From: Gnetum montanum
Lineage: Eukaryota > Streptophyta > Gnetopsida > Gnetales > Gnetaceae
NCBI GenBank assembly: GCA_015680685.1
Contig: MNCI01009594.1
Coordinates: 312,143-376,142, forward strand
Length of the DNA: 64,000 nt
Direction of reading: 5' to 3'
The notes below the pieces were generated by a model. The model was not told the DNA's origin. It made no database searches and saw only the letters and a list, made by a program, of their open reading frames with translations. The translations under genes and the position numbers were made by a program. Below, one piece after another: positions 11,281 to 21,900 of this stretch (within the stretch, counting starts at the first letter, position 1; the number at the start of each line of letters is the position of its first letter).

Positions 11281-12420
11281 AGTCATAATCTCATTCTAAC
11301 AAGATATATGATACCCATAAAGAGTAATGATCCAGAAGATAATCTAAGAATGAGAATAACATTTTCAACATACAACATGCTTGTAAGATCCCTAGATAGT
11401 GAGGGACAACATTTGCTATGTTCGCCTTGGGCCTTGGATTGCCATGAGTATTGATATCCACACATCTTAGCATATTTACAAGAGTTGAATGCTAATTTCT
11501 TATGCCTACAAGAAGTCTTGCCATGGGAATTCCTATACCAGTTCCAACCAAACTTGGAAAAAATGGAATACAAAGGTATTTATAAGAAAAAGGATTTTGT
11601 TGGAAGTTCTTTTTTAAGCCATATTGAATAGCCTATCACAAAAATCACAACATGGATGGTTCCACAATCTTTTATAAAGAAGAAAATTTTGAATTTCTAC
11701 AAATATTTGAATGAAGTTTGGAAATGATTTTTGAAATTCCAAAACTTTAAATCATGGAAAAGAAAGAATGGTCAAGGTTCCAAAGAAGCCACATTGGTTT
11801 GGCAATGATACAAAAAATGAAATTATTAGAAAGATATGTATGTATGGTTAAGATATGTTTAATTTTCAAATCAACATGTCCAAATGTCAAATTATGCCAA
11901 TAAGCATACTTGATTAAGCAAATAGAGGAGAGTTTATAGAATAAGTTATTCCTAAGAAATATTGATGTAGTGCCAATTATCCTTTGTGGAGACTTCAATG
12001 TGAAAGTTAGAAGTAATGTTTATCAATTCTTAAAATATGGATATGTAAAGGAATCCTTGGAAGATGAACCCAATTTGAAGAAGATGTTCCCATCAAATCA
12101 ACATGCAATTCCACTGGCTAGTGCATATTTTGCTTACTTCAATTCTTTAATTGATAAATTAAATCCCAAAATTTAGGAACAAATGATGCTAATGTATAGT
12201 ATTCATCAAGAACCATAGTTCACCAATTACTCTACCATGATCAATGAAGATGGGTCAACATCATTTTTCATTGAGGTCCTAGATTATATTTGGTACAATT
12301 TCCAATTATTCTAGGTTACCAAGTTACTAAAGTTAACATTGAAAGAAGAGTTGAGAAGAAGCAAGATTAAGTTGTTCCATGGTGAACAAGATCATCTGAT
12401 CATATATCACTTATGGCATA
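11281..12420 (+). pseudogene. CCR4-like EEP deadenylase domain captured in element A
   Basis: CCR4 is the Mg-dependent 3'-5' poly(A) exonuclease of the CCR4-NOT complex (endonuclease/exonuclease/phosphatase fold). Signature blocks appear in order: TYNMLVRSL (11,368), PWALD (about 11,428), LCLQEV (about 11,500), EYKGIYKKKD, DGSTIFYKEENFEF (11,655), ILCGDFN (about 11,980-11,999), LASAYFAYF, EP.FTNYST, LDYIWY (12,279-12,296) and SSDHISLMA (12,392). The PWAL and LCLQEV blocks are typical of CCR4/Angel-type enzymes rather than LINE or AP endonucleases. At least two frameshifts and several stops make it non-functional. Coding blocks follow one another without introns over ~1.1 kb, so it was probably captured as cDNA. 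It lies in the sense of the LTR. Sister copies are at 41.7 and 46.9 kb. Confidence 0.82.
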
Positions 12421-12478
12421 ATGACAACTACTTTCATTAATTCCTAAGGTTGTTCAAGATCAGGGAATATCTTAACCT

Positions 12479-13661
12479 TGTTGATATTTTGGTATGTCGA
12501 AAACTTTGAAAATATGAAAAAATATGTTTACATTGTGTTCTAGGTATAAGGGTAGATCAAGAGCATGAGGAGATCAAGATAATATCATAATAAAAATATT
12601 TAATGTATCAATATATTAAATTAGGACAAAGAGAAAACTCTAAGTCAAAATAAGAGATACGTTGAGATGACAAGAAGATCCAAGAATTCAAAATGATAGC
12701 TACATTGGGATTACAAGATGAGAGCTAGGATACAAGAGGAGTCTATGAGAAAAATAAATATGTTTTGAAGACTACCAAGATGTAAAATTGACAAGGAAAT
12801 GCATTAAATTCCATAGTGAAAAAGAAGAGTAGACATCTATGAAAAAAAATAGATGTCTACCTTTGGATATAGACATCTATAGGGATATGTCTATCTTTGA
12901 AGATAGACATCTACATGGTGATGTATATAGGTAGATTCCATTTAGGGAGATGTCATTCTAGAATTAATAGTATTGATAGAGAAACATCTCCACTTTAAAT
13001 TAAACATCTTAAGTATCCATTATCTAGCCATTGGGAAAATATCAAGGGGTTTTTGGATGCTCGAACAGTATAACATAAAGAGGAATTCATGAAAATTAAA
13101 GTGCATTGTTCACATAATTAGATCATCATCACATAAATCCTATGTAATAGTTGTGTTCTTCATTGTAGATCAATTGTATGTTGTTTTCTAAGAGCTTAAA
13201 TGCAAGGAACTTGTAAAGTGTAGTTACACTATCTCCTTATTTTTCTTTTCTTTCTTTCTTATAGCCCTACAGTGTTGATGTGCTTCTTGTGAGAAGGTAT
13301 CCATATTGAGATTGTTGGGATCAAATCTGATTAAGTGATTTTGCAGAAATATAACACTATGAATTGGAGCTTAATTTTGTAAAAGTTGTGGATCCTTGAA
13401 ACCACATTCTAAGCTTGTTGGGACCTTGTAGGATTGAGTGGTTTCATAGTGATGAAGCACTCCAAAGTAGATCTTAGAGATTATACAAGGTGTGGTTTCA
13501 TTTAAATCATATTTTTAAAGAAAAAAATTCTAGAGGTGTCCATGGATTCTATCCCTTGAGTGTGAACATACCCAAGTTGGGGAACGACATAAAATTTGGT
13601 ATGTTCCTATAATTTTAATTAAGGAACTTTTTCAATCCCCCTTCCAAGTTCTCGATCCTCA
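12479..13661 (+). mobile_element. Solo LTR Y3 inserted in element A
   Basis: Aligns with the LTRs of copia element E: TTGATGTNCTTCTTGTNAGAAGG, ATCCTTGAAACCACATTCTAAGCTTG and CCCAAGTTGGGGAAC all have counterparts at 20.2-20.5 and 24.9-25.3 kb. It begins TGTTGATATTTTGG and ends GATCCTCA. Flanks AACCT (12,474-12,478) and AATCT (13,662-13,666) look like a 5-bp target duplication with one C-to-T change. Element B lacks the insertion at the same point (42,900-42,910). Internal region and second LTR are absent, so it is a recombination-derived solo LTR. Confidence 0.82.
12829..12910 (+). repeat. Hairpin cluster in LTR Y3
   Basis: Two perfect inverted repeats: 12,829-12,840 with 12,849-12,860 (12-bp stem, 8-base A-rich loop), and 12,887-12,897 with 12,900-12,910 (11-bp stem, 2-base loop). 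Both are built from AGACATCT/AGATGTCT. Confidence 0.75.
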
Positions 13662-14080
13662 AATCTTACTTTTATTTATGATTTCATAATTTTATTTATT
13701 ATTTATATTCTAATTTAAATAAATAAAATATCTAGGGTAATGAAAGTTGGAAACAAGGATTTCCCCTACCTTCATTTGGATAACTAGATATGTGTTGTCG
13801 TTTGAGTTACCCTGGTTAGGATTGGTGATTGGTGGTTGGTAGATCCCTAATTCAACTCTTGTCATTATCTAAGAAAATAAGGTGAGTATTAATATAATAA
13901 TATTTATTTGTCATATGTTCCTCTCACACATATTTTGTCTTTAGAATAAATAAATGAACATTAGGATATATAACTGCAAGTCCAAAGAAGAAATAAAATT
14001 ACTAAAGCATAGGATCATAAAAGGAGCATTTGAGCTAGAAAAAGATAGTGAACGTGGACATGTTTGAAGGAGAAAAAAAC

Positions 14081-14095
14081 CTAAGGGGGCTAGAT
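14081..14095 (+). other. Polypurine tract of element A
   Basis: CTAAGGGGGCTAGAT immediately precedes the 3' LTR start TGTAACATCCC. Element B has the matching CTAAGGGGGGTATAT at 43,308-43,322. Confidence 0.65.
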
Positions 14096-14669
14096 TGTAA
14101 CATCCCTATTTTCAAATGGTATTATTGCATAATGAAGATGGTGTCTCTTCATAACTAATCTTGAGATTAGTGTAATAATACCCAAAAGGAAAATTTTAAT
14201 TGAGACCTAAAAAGGTTTGTTGTAGTAATAGATGTGTTTCTTGAGGTGATCTTTGGATGTTTAACCTAAGGTATGTATAACCAAGGATAAGAGGTTCTAT
14301 CATTATGGAGTTGTAGTGCTGGTAAGGACAAGTAACAGGTATTGGGTGAAGTAGGATAGGAAGAGAACTAGCCATTCCTTCTGGTTAGTGATAAGTCTAA
14401 TCATGGTGGTAGTGTTGGAACGCCTCTAAGGGATAGATGCCAAAGGAAGAAAACCATAAGGAGAACTCTTAGAGCATGATCTAGATACACTATTCCACAT
14501 CAATAAATCATTTTTCTCTTTTTCCTTCTACATTTTCCTTCTTGTTTTCTTTATGCTTAATGTCAAATGTTACATATATTTGACATTTGCTACATTCTTA
14601 TCTTATGAGTAATGTCTAATATAACATATATTTGAAGTTTTCCATGACATCTAGGAATAGGAAGTCACA
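14096..14669 (+). mobile_element. Element A, 3' LTR
   Basis: 574 bases, TGTAACATCCC to AAGTCACA, aligned with the 5' LTR at 7,569-8,138. Flanking bases (AAAAT before the 5' LTR, TAATT after the 3' LTR) agree at three of five positions; the empty-site relative at 15,700 reads AAAATT, so a decayed 5-bp duplication is plausible. The stretch between Y3 and this LTR (13,667-14,080) matches element B 42,905-43,305 and has no coding potential. Confidence 0.8.
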
Positions 14670-15018
14670 TAATTCTTCACTTATTCCAAGTAAAAAGATG
14701 TTTAGGGATATTACATATCAATGCTTTAACATAGCAACCATTTAATAAAGATCACACTAACATGGGATTAAATATGTATATCCCATATTTTAATAATACA
14801 AAAATAACACATTTAACATTAACAAAAGTTCTATTTTTTGCTAAAAGAAACTTTTATACATATAAAAATAACATNCTTTTTTGCTAAAAGAAACTTTTAT
14901 ACATATAAAAATAACATTTTTCTAAAGCTATTATAGACATCTAAAACACTAAACATGATATTTTAGAAAAAAATGTTAACTATAGTTAACTCTATGATTT
15001 GGATTTACATCTCTAATA
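14670..15018 (-). mobile_element. Element X, 3' LTR, second part
   Basis: Continuation of 7,447-7,568, aligned with 15,700-16,032 (TTTAATA, AGCTATTATAGACATCTAAAA, TAACTNTATGATTTG). On the minus strand the LTR begins TATTAGAG (15,018). An N at 14,875 separates two near-identical ~46-base copies, a likely assembly artefact. Confidence 0.65.
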
Positions 15019-15589
15019 ATCTCCTACTTAAAGAAAATTTATATAGATTAATGAAAAATGATTATAATAATATCATTAATCAAAATGTTTCTTATTTCCA
15101 TAGGTGTGCATAACCATTCAAGAAGCATCTCTACATAAAAAATCATTATGGACAAGGCCTTATTAATTTAAATTGACATGAGATAGAATTACACTAGCAT
15201 TACCAAATAATATCTCAAAAATAGATATAGTAATAAAAATTTTGAAGAAAAAAGAAAAGGTACATATAACTCTCACTTAGCGTACCAACATATCCAAAAG
15301 AAGACAACATTATCCTACTTTGCAATAAATCAATCCCTTTCCATATGTTCAATATCATCATAGTTCTAGAATTTTGAGCTATTTTATTTCATCTATTTCA
15401 TTCATCAATGACAAGAAAAATAAGAAATCATCTCCATCTTGATTAGTCTACATCCATTGAAATAGAAATTAATTTGCATTGAAACAATAAAAAATATGCA
15501 AATCTGATCTACACTATAGCAAACTCGACATGGTCACTTGGTATACCAAAACACACATCTTATCACAAACCCATAACTTTGATACTAAT
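15019..15589 (-). mobile_element. Element X internal region: PBS and PPT only (TRIM-like)
   Basis: Only about 570 bases lie between the two LTRs. At the 5' end (minus strand), 15,575-15,587 reads TAGTATCAAAGTT, close to the tRNA-iMet PBS. At the 3' end, 15,019-15,029 reads AAGTAGGAGAT, the classic copia PPT. No gag or pol frame is present. The size fits a terminal-repeat retrotransposon in miniature or a large internal deletion. Confidence 0.6.
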
Positions 15590-16032
15590 TTTTACAAAAT
15601 ATCACAATTTTTGTAATGTAGAATTATGGAATATTAACAACATCATAATCAAAGCTAATAGAAAATATTTTTAGAATAGAGAAAGAGAGAGTGTGAGAAG
15701 AAAATTCTAGACATCTTCATACCATAGATATGCTTATAGAGATTACAAGTCACTGCTTTCACAAAACAAGCCTTTAATAGAGAGCATATACTTTCAACTC
15801 ACTACCATTACAAATCTTAACATAGTATTAAATATAAATATGTTATAATAATGAAAACAAAATAGTTAACATTATCACATGTTGTTTTTATTTTCTCTAA
15901 AATGAACCTTTAGATATCTAAAATAATATATTTTTAAAACCATTATAGACTTCTAAAAAACTTAACTTAATATTTTTGAAAAATAAATCCAACTAAAGTC
16001 AACTTCATGATTTTAATTCACACCACTAACCA
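15590..16032 (-). mobile_element. Element X, 5' LTR
   Basis: Uninterrupted ~440-base LTR. It aligns with the two halves at 7,447-7,568 and 14,670-15,018 and so acts as the empty-site reference for the insertion of element A. The minus-strand start is TGGTTAGTGG near 16,032. Confidence 0.65.
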
Positions 16033-17521
16033 TTAGGAATATGTTATTAGAAGCATAGCTTGTTAGGTTTTTAAGTTCTTCAGTTTTCAAGTTAGTATAG
16101 TTGATTTTATCATAATTTTGCATATATTGTAGTTTTGATAGGAGTTGTAGAATGTGTTTGTAGGCTATTAGTCAAAAATATGTTATGTAGAAAGTGTGTC
16201 TATGTTGTTGTTTGTAAAAGATATACATCATAGGGAATAGAAGATATAAAGTTAGTATTAATTATTATGTATAATTTAATTTTAGTTTTTTTTTTGCATT
16301 TATTTTTAAATTTATTATAGTATTTGATGATTATTTTAGAAGTTTTATAGGATATTTAGGTGTAATTTGTTTTCATTTTATAGTTTAGTATATATGATGT
16401 TTATCATAGATTGCAGTAAGTTATAGGTTATAGATTATATAGTAGTTGTTGTGTGCCAATATATGTTATTTTTGATNGTAAGTTATAGGTTATAGATTAT
16501 ATAGTTGTTGTTGTGTGCCAATATATGTTATTTTTGATAAGGGCATATGTTGGTTCATGTTGTATAGGATTTTGTGAATAGATTAAAAGGGGGAGTAGGT
16601 TGTAAAGGCTATAGGTTATACCTGATGTATATTATTGCTATAGTTTGTAGGATGGTATGTTACATTTTGTGGGCTATAGATTATAGGTTGTTTACTTTTT
16701 TTATTATAGTCTAGACTATTGTATTTTTTATATGTTTTGCAGTTTGTTGATTGTGTTTACTATGTTATTTTTTGCTCTAGTATTAGTGTTGTATTATTTA
16801 GCTATTATTTTTCATGCTAGTTTTGATATTGTATCCAATTAATTTTGTTGTGTATTTTGAATATTATTTACATTATTATTTGACTATATCTTTTCAATTT
16901 GGTAGATTTTATGAGTTATTTTGATTGAAATTTAAAGACTTCTTGTGTATTCTTAAGTTTTGAATGAATGTCATCTCCAAATGTAACATCTAATATTACT
17001 TCCCAAATGAACTATAGGTTTTCAAATTACTCTTAAATAAAAAATTTATTGTTCAAAGCATGAGTTTGAAAATAGAAAAATGTAGAGTAGGAGATGGTAT
17101 GATGTTTGGTCTACATCTTTTCTTCTAATCAGCCATCTTTAATGTATCATCTTAAAGTCAACTATTCTCAATGCATGAAGTTGTACATAGACCATATGCT
17201 TTTGGCTAGCTTATATATACTACACATATCTAATCTAGTTCAACACTATCACTACCCTTACTATTAGCATTCTACTTTTTTTCTTTCAACATTCATATTT
17301 CCATCTCTTATTTTGTTTTCATCATTTTTTCTAAATATTTGTTAGTTTTCTCCAATGCTTTTATTTCTTCTTTTTTTATCTTTTATTGCTTTTTTTTTCT
17401 TATGATTTTTTAAAGTTTTTGTAGTATTCTTATGTATTCATTAAATTATAATGTTGAATTGGATGCTTAAAAATTATCCTTGAACAAAATAGAAATTCCA
17501 CTAAGAGAATAAGTTTGAAAT
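16033..17521. repeat. AT-rich low-complexity stretch with TTATAGGTTATAGATTATA words
   Basis: No coding sequence is recognised. Between 16,400 and 16,700 the word TATAGGTTATAG recurs. An N at 16,477 lies between two ~60-base near-identical copies. A segment near 17,030-17,110 (AAGCATGAGTTTGAAAATAG, GAGATGGTAT) is repeated directly near 17,490-17,550. Confidence 0.45.
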
Positions 17522-17735
17522 GGAGGATGCAAAACATGAGATGGTATCATTTGTTGATAGCATTCTCTCTTTTTGTTAATTATCTGAAATTTACTATGTC
17601 TTGTGAATCATCCATTATATGCAAAGATGGTTAAAGACAATGCTCTCTCAACCAACTTAGATATATATTATATATCTCATATAGTTGGTAGAATATGCAT
17701 ATCATATAATACCATATCCTACTTTGCATCCTCTA
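17522..17735. repeat. Imperfect foldback, MITE-like
   Basis: GGAGGATGCAAA...GAGATGGTAT at 17,522 pairs with the inverse ATACCATATCCTACTTTGCATCCTC ending at 17,733. Inner blocks also pair (GCATTCTCTC with GACAATGCTCTCTC in inverse). About 214 bases form a long imperfect palindrome centred near 17,628. No target duplication was identified. Confidence 0.45.
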
Positions 17736-19563
17736 TTTTATAATTATGTTAGCAATGAAAACATTTTCATCACTACTCATTGTGCTATAGCCTCTACCCA
17801 TCTCATATTGACCTATTTTTTAGAGTACTTGTTAAGTTTTTGATTGGTGAAGAAGAAATTGGAGGGAAAGGTAGGAATGACATAGGCTATAGGAGAAAGT
17901 GTAGGTGATAGGTATAGCACATGAAAAATTCGATCATTGGAAAAATCAAAAATTCTAGGTGGAATAGTTTTAACCCTAGATCTCGATAGCCTCCAAAAAA
18001 TATGATCCAAGGCATCATGGATGGTCTTGTCAATCACCCAAGGACTTAGGGAGTGTATGCTATGTAGATGATTCAAATATCAATGGAAATTCAATTGAAA
18101 AGAAAGCACAAAAATTAATCTTGAAATAAACTTGCACAACAAATAAACTGTAAACTTTATAATCAATAATAAAAGTTCTATAAAAGTAGAGTTTGAATAC
18201 ATACAAGTTTTATGCTTGAATACACAAGGAGTTGCTCGAATGAAGCTTGAAGCATGTTGAAGCTGGTAGCTTGTGATCTGCAGTCATCTTCATAATCCAA
18301 GTACTTCCCAACTTCAATCAGCAAACTCCTAGGGAATGTTTAACTCAGATCTATAGCATTGGTAACATAAGGAGTAAAGGTGTTTGGCTTTTTGGTATTT
18401 TTATACAACATTGGGAGTCTCAAATGCCTAGTTTAGTACAAAATTGTTTGAGAATATTTACAAAATGCCAAAGGTTTTATGTGCTCAAGGTTACAAAGGC
18501 TTTCGAGTTGAAGATGTGTGGAACCTATTCAAGTTGTTCAAAATTTCTTCTTATTAGCCTCATGGTTGCTAGTTTCGATCCTACAAATTTTTACCATGAT
18601 TATTGAAAGATTTATTTGATTTTTAGATGTGTTATGCTATAATTTCCAGTGTAGTTTTTCATTTTAGGTAAGTTTTGATGCACATAGGCCACCAAAACCA
18701 CTCTAGATATCAAAAATAGTAAACAAACTTTTCCAACTATGCTAGCCTCTCCCATATATGCTAGGTTCATGGGAACTACATTGGCATATTGCAATCCATG
18801 GTAAAATTGGTGTACTAATGCTAGAATTAATGGAAGATGAAAAATCCTAATCACTTTAATGCTAACTCTATGAAGAAAATAGAAACCCATCAACTCCAAT
18901 GCTAGCCTCATGACATCCACGCTTTGTATTGTGGCAAATATGTTAGCTTTTTCTTGGAAAAAACAATCCAACACTACCAACATTGTGTGTAGGTGTTCCC
19001 AACGTAGTTGTGGCTATGTCCTATAAAAAACTCATGAAAATGACAAATTTGGTAGTTCCCAAGGGATTTTTAGCCTTTCCAAGCACAAATATAGACATGA
19101 TATGACATTCTCCACTTGGGAAATGAGTCTATGATAACTTATGAAGCATTTTTCAACCTCAAAAATTTACTCCATGTGAGATTGCAACTCAGGGGCCAAA
19201 AACCTTACATTTTACAATGAAAATTCAACCTCAAGTGTAAGCATGAAGGTTACAATGCCAAACAGGTTACAACATGCATTTTCTTGGTGGTGTTTCATTG
19301 GCCCCTCTTTGTTGATATTTGGAGGAGTAACCTGAGGAACATTGACAAATAATAGAAAACATCACTATAGATTCATCACCAAGAATTCTTCTCCACGCTT
19401 AATTTAATATTGTTAAAACCATGCCAAAGAGTGCTTTCCATGATGAGATAAAATTATGATGATGTGATAGAGATTGAAGTCTATATTTGATTATAAGTTA
19501 GTTGTAATGAGGATTAAAAATGAGTTCTAGATGTTGACATCATGATTATGATTATGACAATCG
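17736..19563. other. Unassigned AT-rich stretch
   Basis: Longest open stretches are minus 18,612-18,983 (123 codons), minus 17,813-18,076 and plus 18,424-18,606. None shows a recognised motif, and the longest overlaps repeated GCTAG words. I see no gene here. Confidence 0.3.
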
Positions 19564-20653
19564 TGGGCCTTTTAGGCTGTTAAAATGTTAAGTAAAATGG
19601 AGTCAAAGGTTGTTTGTGTGATTGTATGATTGTTGTGTTTTTTGGATAAGAATGTGGAATGAAGATAAGATGAATTTCAAAAGCTCAAGGACATGAACAA
19701 GGAATGAAGAGTTCAAGTGCAAAGAAAGGTTGAAGAAAAAAATCTCTAAGATATAGTAGGCATCTTGGTAGAATTGAAGGCAGCATAGGAGAAGAAATCT
19801 TGGAAAAGTAGTAGACATATTTCATCAAATAAATATGTCTTTCATCTAACAAAGACATCTTTCCAGAATGAATGCTAGTTAGAGAAAAATGTCTTTCACT
19901 AAGAGAAGATGTCTTCTTAGAATGAAGGCCAAATATAGAAAGATGTCCCAATCATAAAGAAGACATCTTCCATGATCGTTACCTAGTCATTGCATGATTT
20001 CCAAGATAAATTTGGAAACATACTAGCTATAAGAAGACATAATTCTCTTTGGGAAATGTGCAAGATTTTGTACTATCATTAAGTAATCATTTGACAATCA
20101 TTGTAATCATTGTTTCTCCTCGTTGTTCTATCTTTTGAATGTTGTAAAGTAAGCTATACCTCAAGTACATGAATTAACAAACTTAGTTGAATTCATCTAT
20201 TGTAATTATTATTCTCTTGTATTGCCATGTGGGTTGATGTACTTATTGTAAGAAGGCATCTTTCTTGAGCTTGTTGGGATCCTATGGGATTAAGTATTGG
20301 TGTAATGCCACAACACTCTAGAGTGGAGCTCAAGTTGTAAAGGTTGTGGAATCCTAGAAATGACATTCTTAGCTTGTTGGAACCTTGTGGGGTTGAGTGG
20401 ATACATAGCATTGAATCACTCTAGAGTAGAGCTTAGAGCTTGTATAGGATGTGGTACCCTTAAAAAGCATATTTGAGAGAAACAAAGTCTAAAGGTGTGG
20501 TTGAGAACTATCCTCTAAGTGTAAACTACCCAAGTTGGGGAACCACATTAACTTTAGTATGTATGCTTTGTCCCAAAGAATTTTAATTTGAAAAAATTAT
20601 TCATCACCACCACCTCCCACACCCCACCCCCCTTCCATTGAGTTCAATGATCA
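19564..20653 (+). mobile_element. Copia element E, 5' LTR (family Y)
   Basis: Aligns with 24,322-25,356. Both begin TGGNCCTTTTNG and contain AAAATGTTAAGTAAAATG, AAGGTTGTTTGTGTG, a run of AGACATCT/AGATGTCT motifs, and CCCAAGTTGG near the end. Both end ATGATC(C)A. Additional copies are the solo LTR at 12,479-13,661 and the minus-strand LTR at 47,378-48,137. A C-rich tract (CACCCCACCCCCC, about 20,620) lies just before its end. Confidence 0.82.
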
Positions 20654-20658
20654 ATAAG

Positions 20659-20671
20659 TGGTATCATAGCC
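20659..20671 (+). other. Primer-binding site of element E (tRNA-iMet)
   Basis: TGGTATCATAGCC matches TGGTATCAGAGCC at 12 of 13 positions and lies five bases after the LTR end. Confidence 0.85.
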
Positions 20672-20709
20672 TAGTACATTTCTTTGTCATCAACATGAAA
20701 AAGTAAAAA

Positions 20710-21900
20710 ATGGAGGGAACATCTTATACGAAGCCACCCATGTTTGATGGATTCAAATTCACCTACTAGAAAGATATAATGCAAGGATTCTTCAAATCCA
20801 TGGAGTTTGAAGTCTAGGAGTCAAGCCTTAAATGCTACACCTTGCTTGTCGACAACTCTAGTGGCATCATCAAGCCTGGCATCAAATGGACACAAGAGGA
20901 GAAGGATAAGTTGATGTTTGATTCAAAAGCAAAGAATTGTCTATATTATGCTTTGAATAAATCTAAATTTAATAGAGTAGTAGGATGTAAAATGGTCAAA
21001 GAAATTTGGCAATCCTCAAAAGCTACTTACTAAGGAACCTCTATTATTAAGTAATCGAAATTATTAGTTTTGAAAAGTGAATATGATAAGCTTAAAATAT
21101 GAGAAGGTGATAAAATAAAAGATTATTTCAATAGGGACAATGATATTGTTGTAGCTATTAGAGTAATAGGAAAAGATTTTCTCAAAATTAATGTCATCAT
21201 CAAAATGGTTAGAACTCTACAGTTAGAGTTCAAACTAAAGGTCACAACTATGGAAGAAATTAGAAAATTTTCAACTCTAAAATTTGAAGAGTTTTAAAGT
21301 ACTCTCATTATTTATGAAATGAATCTCATAAGTGAAGGAGCCATCCAAGAAAGACGTATTTTTCTAAATACTACGTCTAAGGATAAGGAACTCAATGAGC
21401 ATAATGAGAGCAGCAAAGACAAGAATATCTTTCTCTCAAAGAAATTACAATGATTGCTAATAAGAAGAAAAAATGGATAATTTTAATAAAGACCACATCT
21501 ATTCAAAGGTAGAAAAAGAGGTAAAAAATTTTTGAATTATAACTTATATTTATTTTCTGTAAAATGTTGGATTTGTGGAGGAAGAGGTCATATGGCCTCA
21601 AAATGTCTTGGTGATAGCAAGGTTTAGCCAAAGCTCAAATACAAATATGAGAAATTAAAAATGACCAACTTTGATAAAAGTTAGGATGATGGTGAGCAAA
21701 GTGAAGAATAAGAAGAAGCATGCAATTCTTCCAAAGATTCACATCTCATATGCATGGCACTTATAGATGAAAATGCTTCACATATGGCTGAACAAGATGG
21801 TAAGTGTGATGAAAGGTATAGTGAACTTAAAGAAGAAACTTTTCTTTTACATTATTTTCTAGGAAGGCAAATAAATTTCTAATTTCTAAGCTAGATGCTA
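20710..21900 (+). pseudogene. gag: Ty1/copia gag polyprotein, decayed
   Basis: Gag forms the virus-like particle that packages element RNA. From ATG 20,710: MEGTSYTKPPMFDGFKF, then KDIMQGFFKSMEFEV, W..EEKDKLMFDSKAKNCLYYA, VKEIWQSSKATY, SEYDKLKI, DYFNRDNDIV, KMVRTLQLEF and LIIYEMNL, the usual order of copia gag (UBN2-type) blocks. A zinc knuckle follows in the same frame at 21,565-21,606: CWICGGRGHMASKC (C-X2-C-X4-H-X4-C, all four ligands kept). Stops interrupt it (TAG for W or Q, TAA for E or Q). No protease, integrase or RT follows, so the element is gag-only. The acidic tail around 21,660-21,840 is normal for such gags. Confidence 0.85.

Noticed and set aside
11281-12420. Reading the EEP domain as a LINE/AP endonuclease
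   Set aside because: LINE endonucleases lack the PWAL and LCLQEV context and the NTH-to-GDFN spacing seen here. No LINE RT follows, and the domain sits between the LTRs of a non-LINE element.
14830-14930. Tandem duplication around the N at 14,875 as a real repeat
   Set aside because: The same pattern occurs at the two other Ns, so an assembly join is the simpler explanation.
18612-18983. 123-codon minus-strand frame as a gene
   Set aside because: No motif or gene context; the sequence contains repeated GCTAG words that keep frames open.
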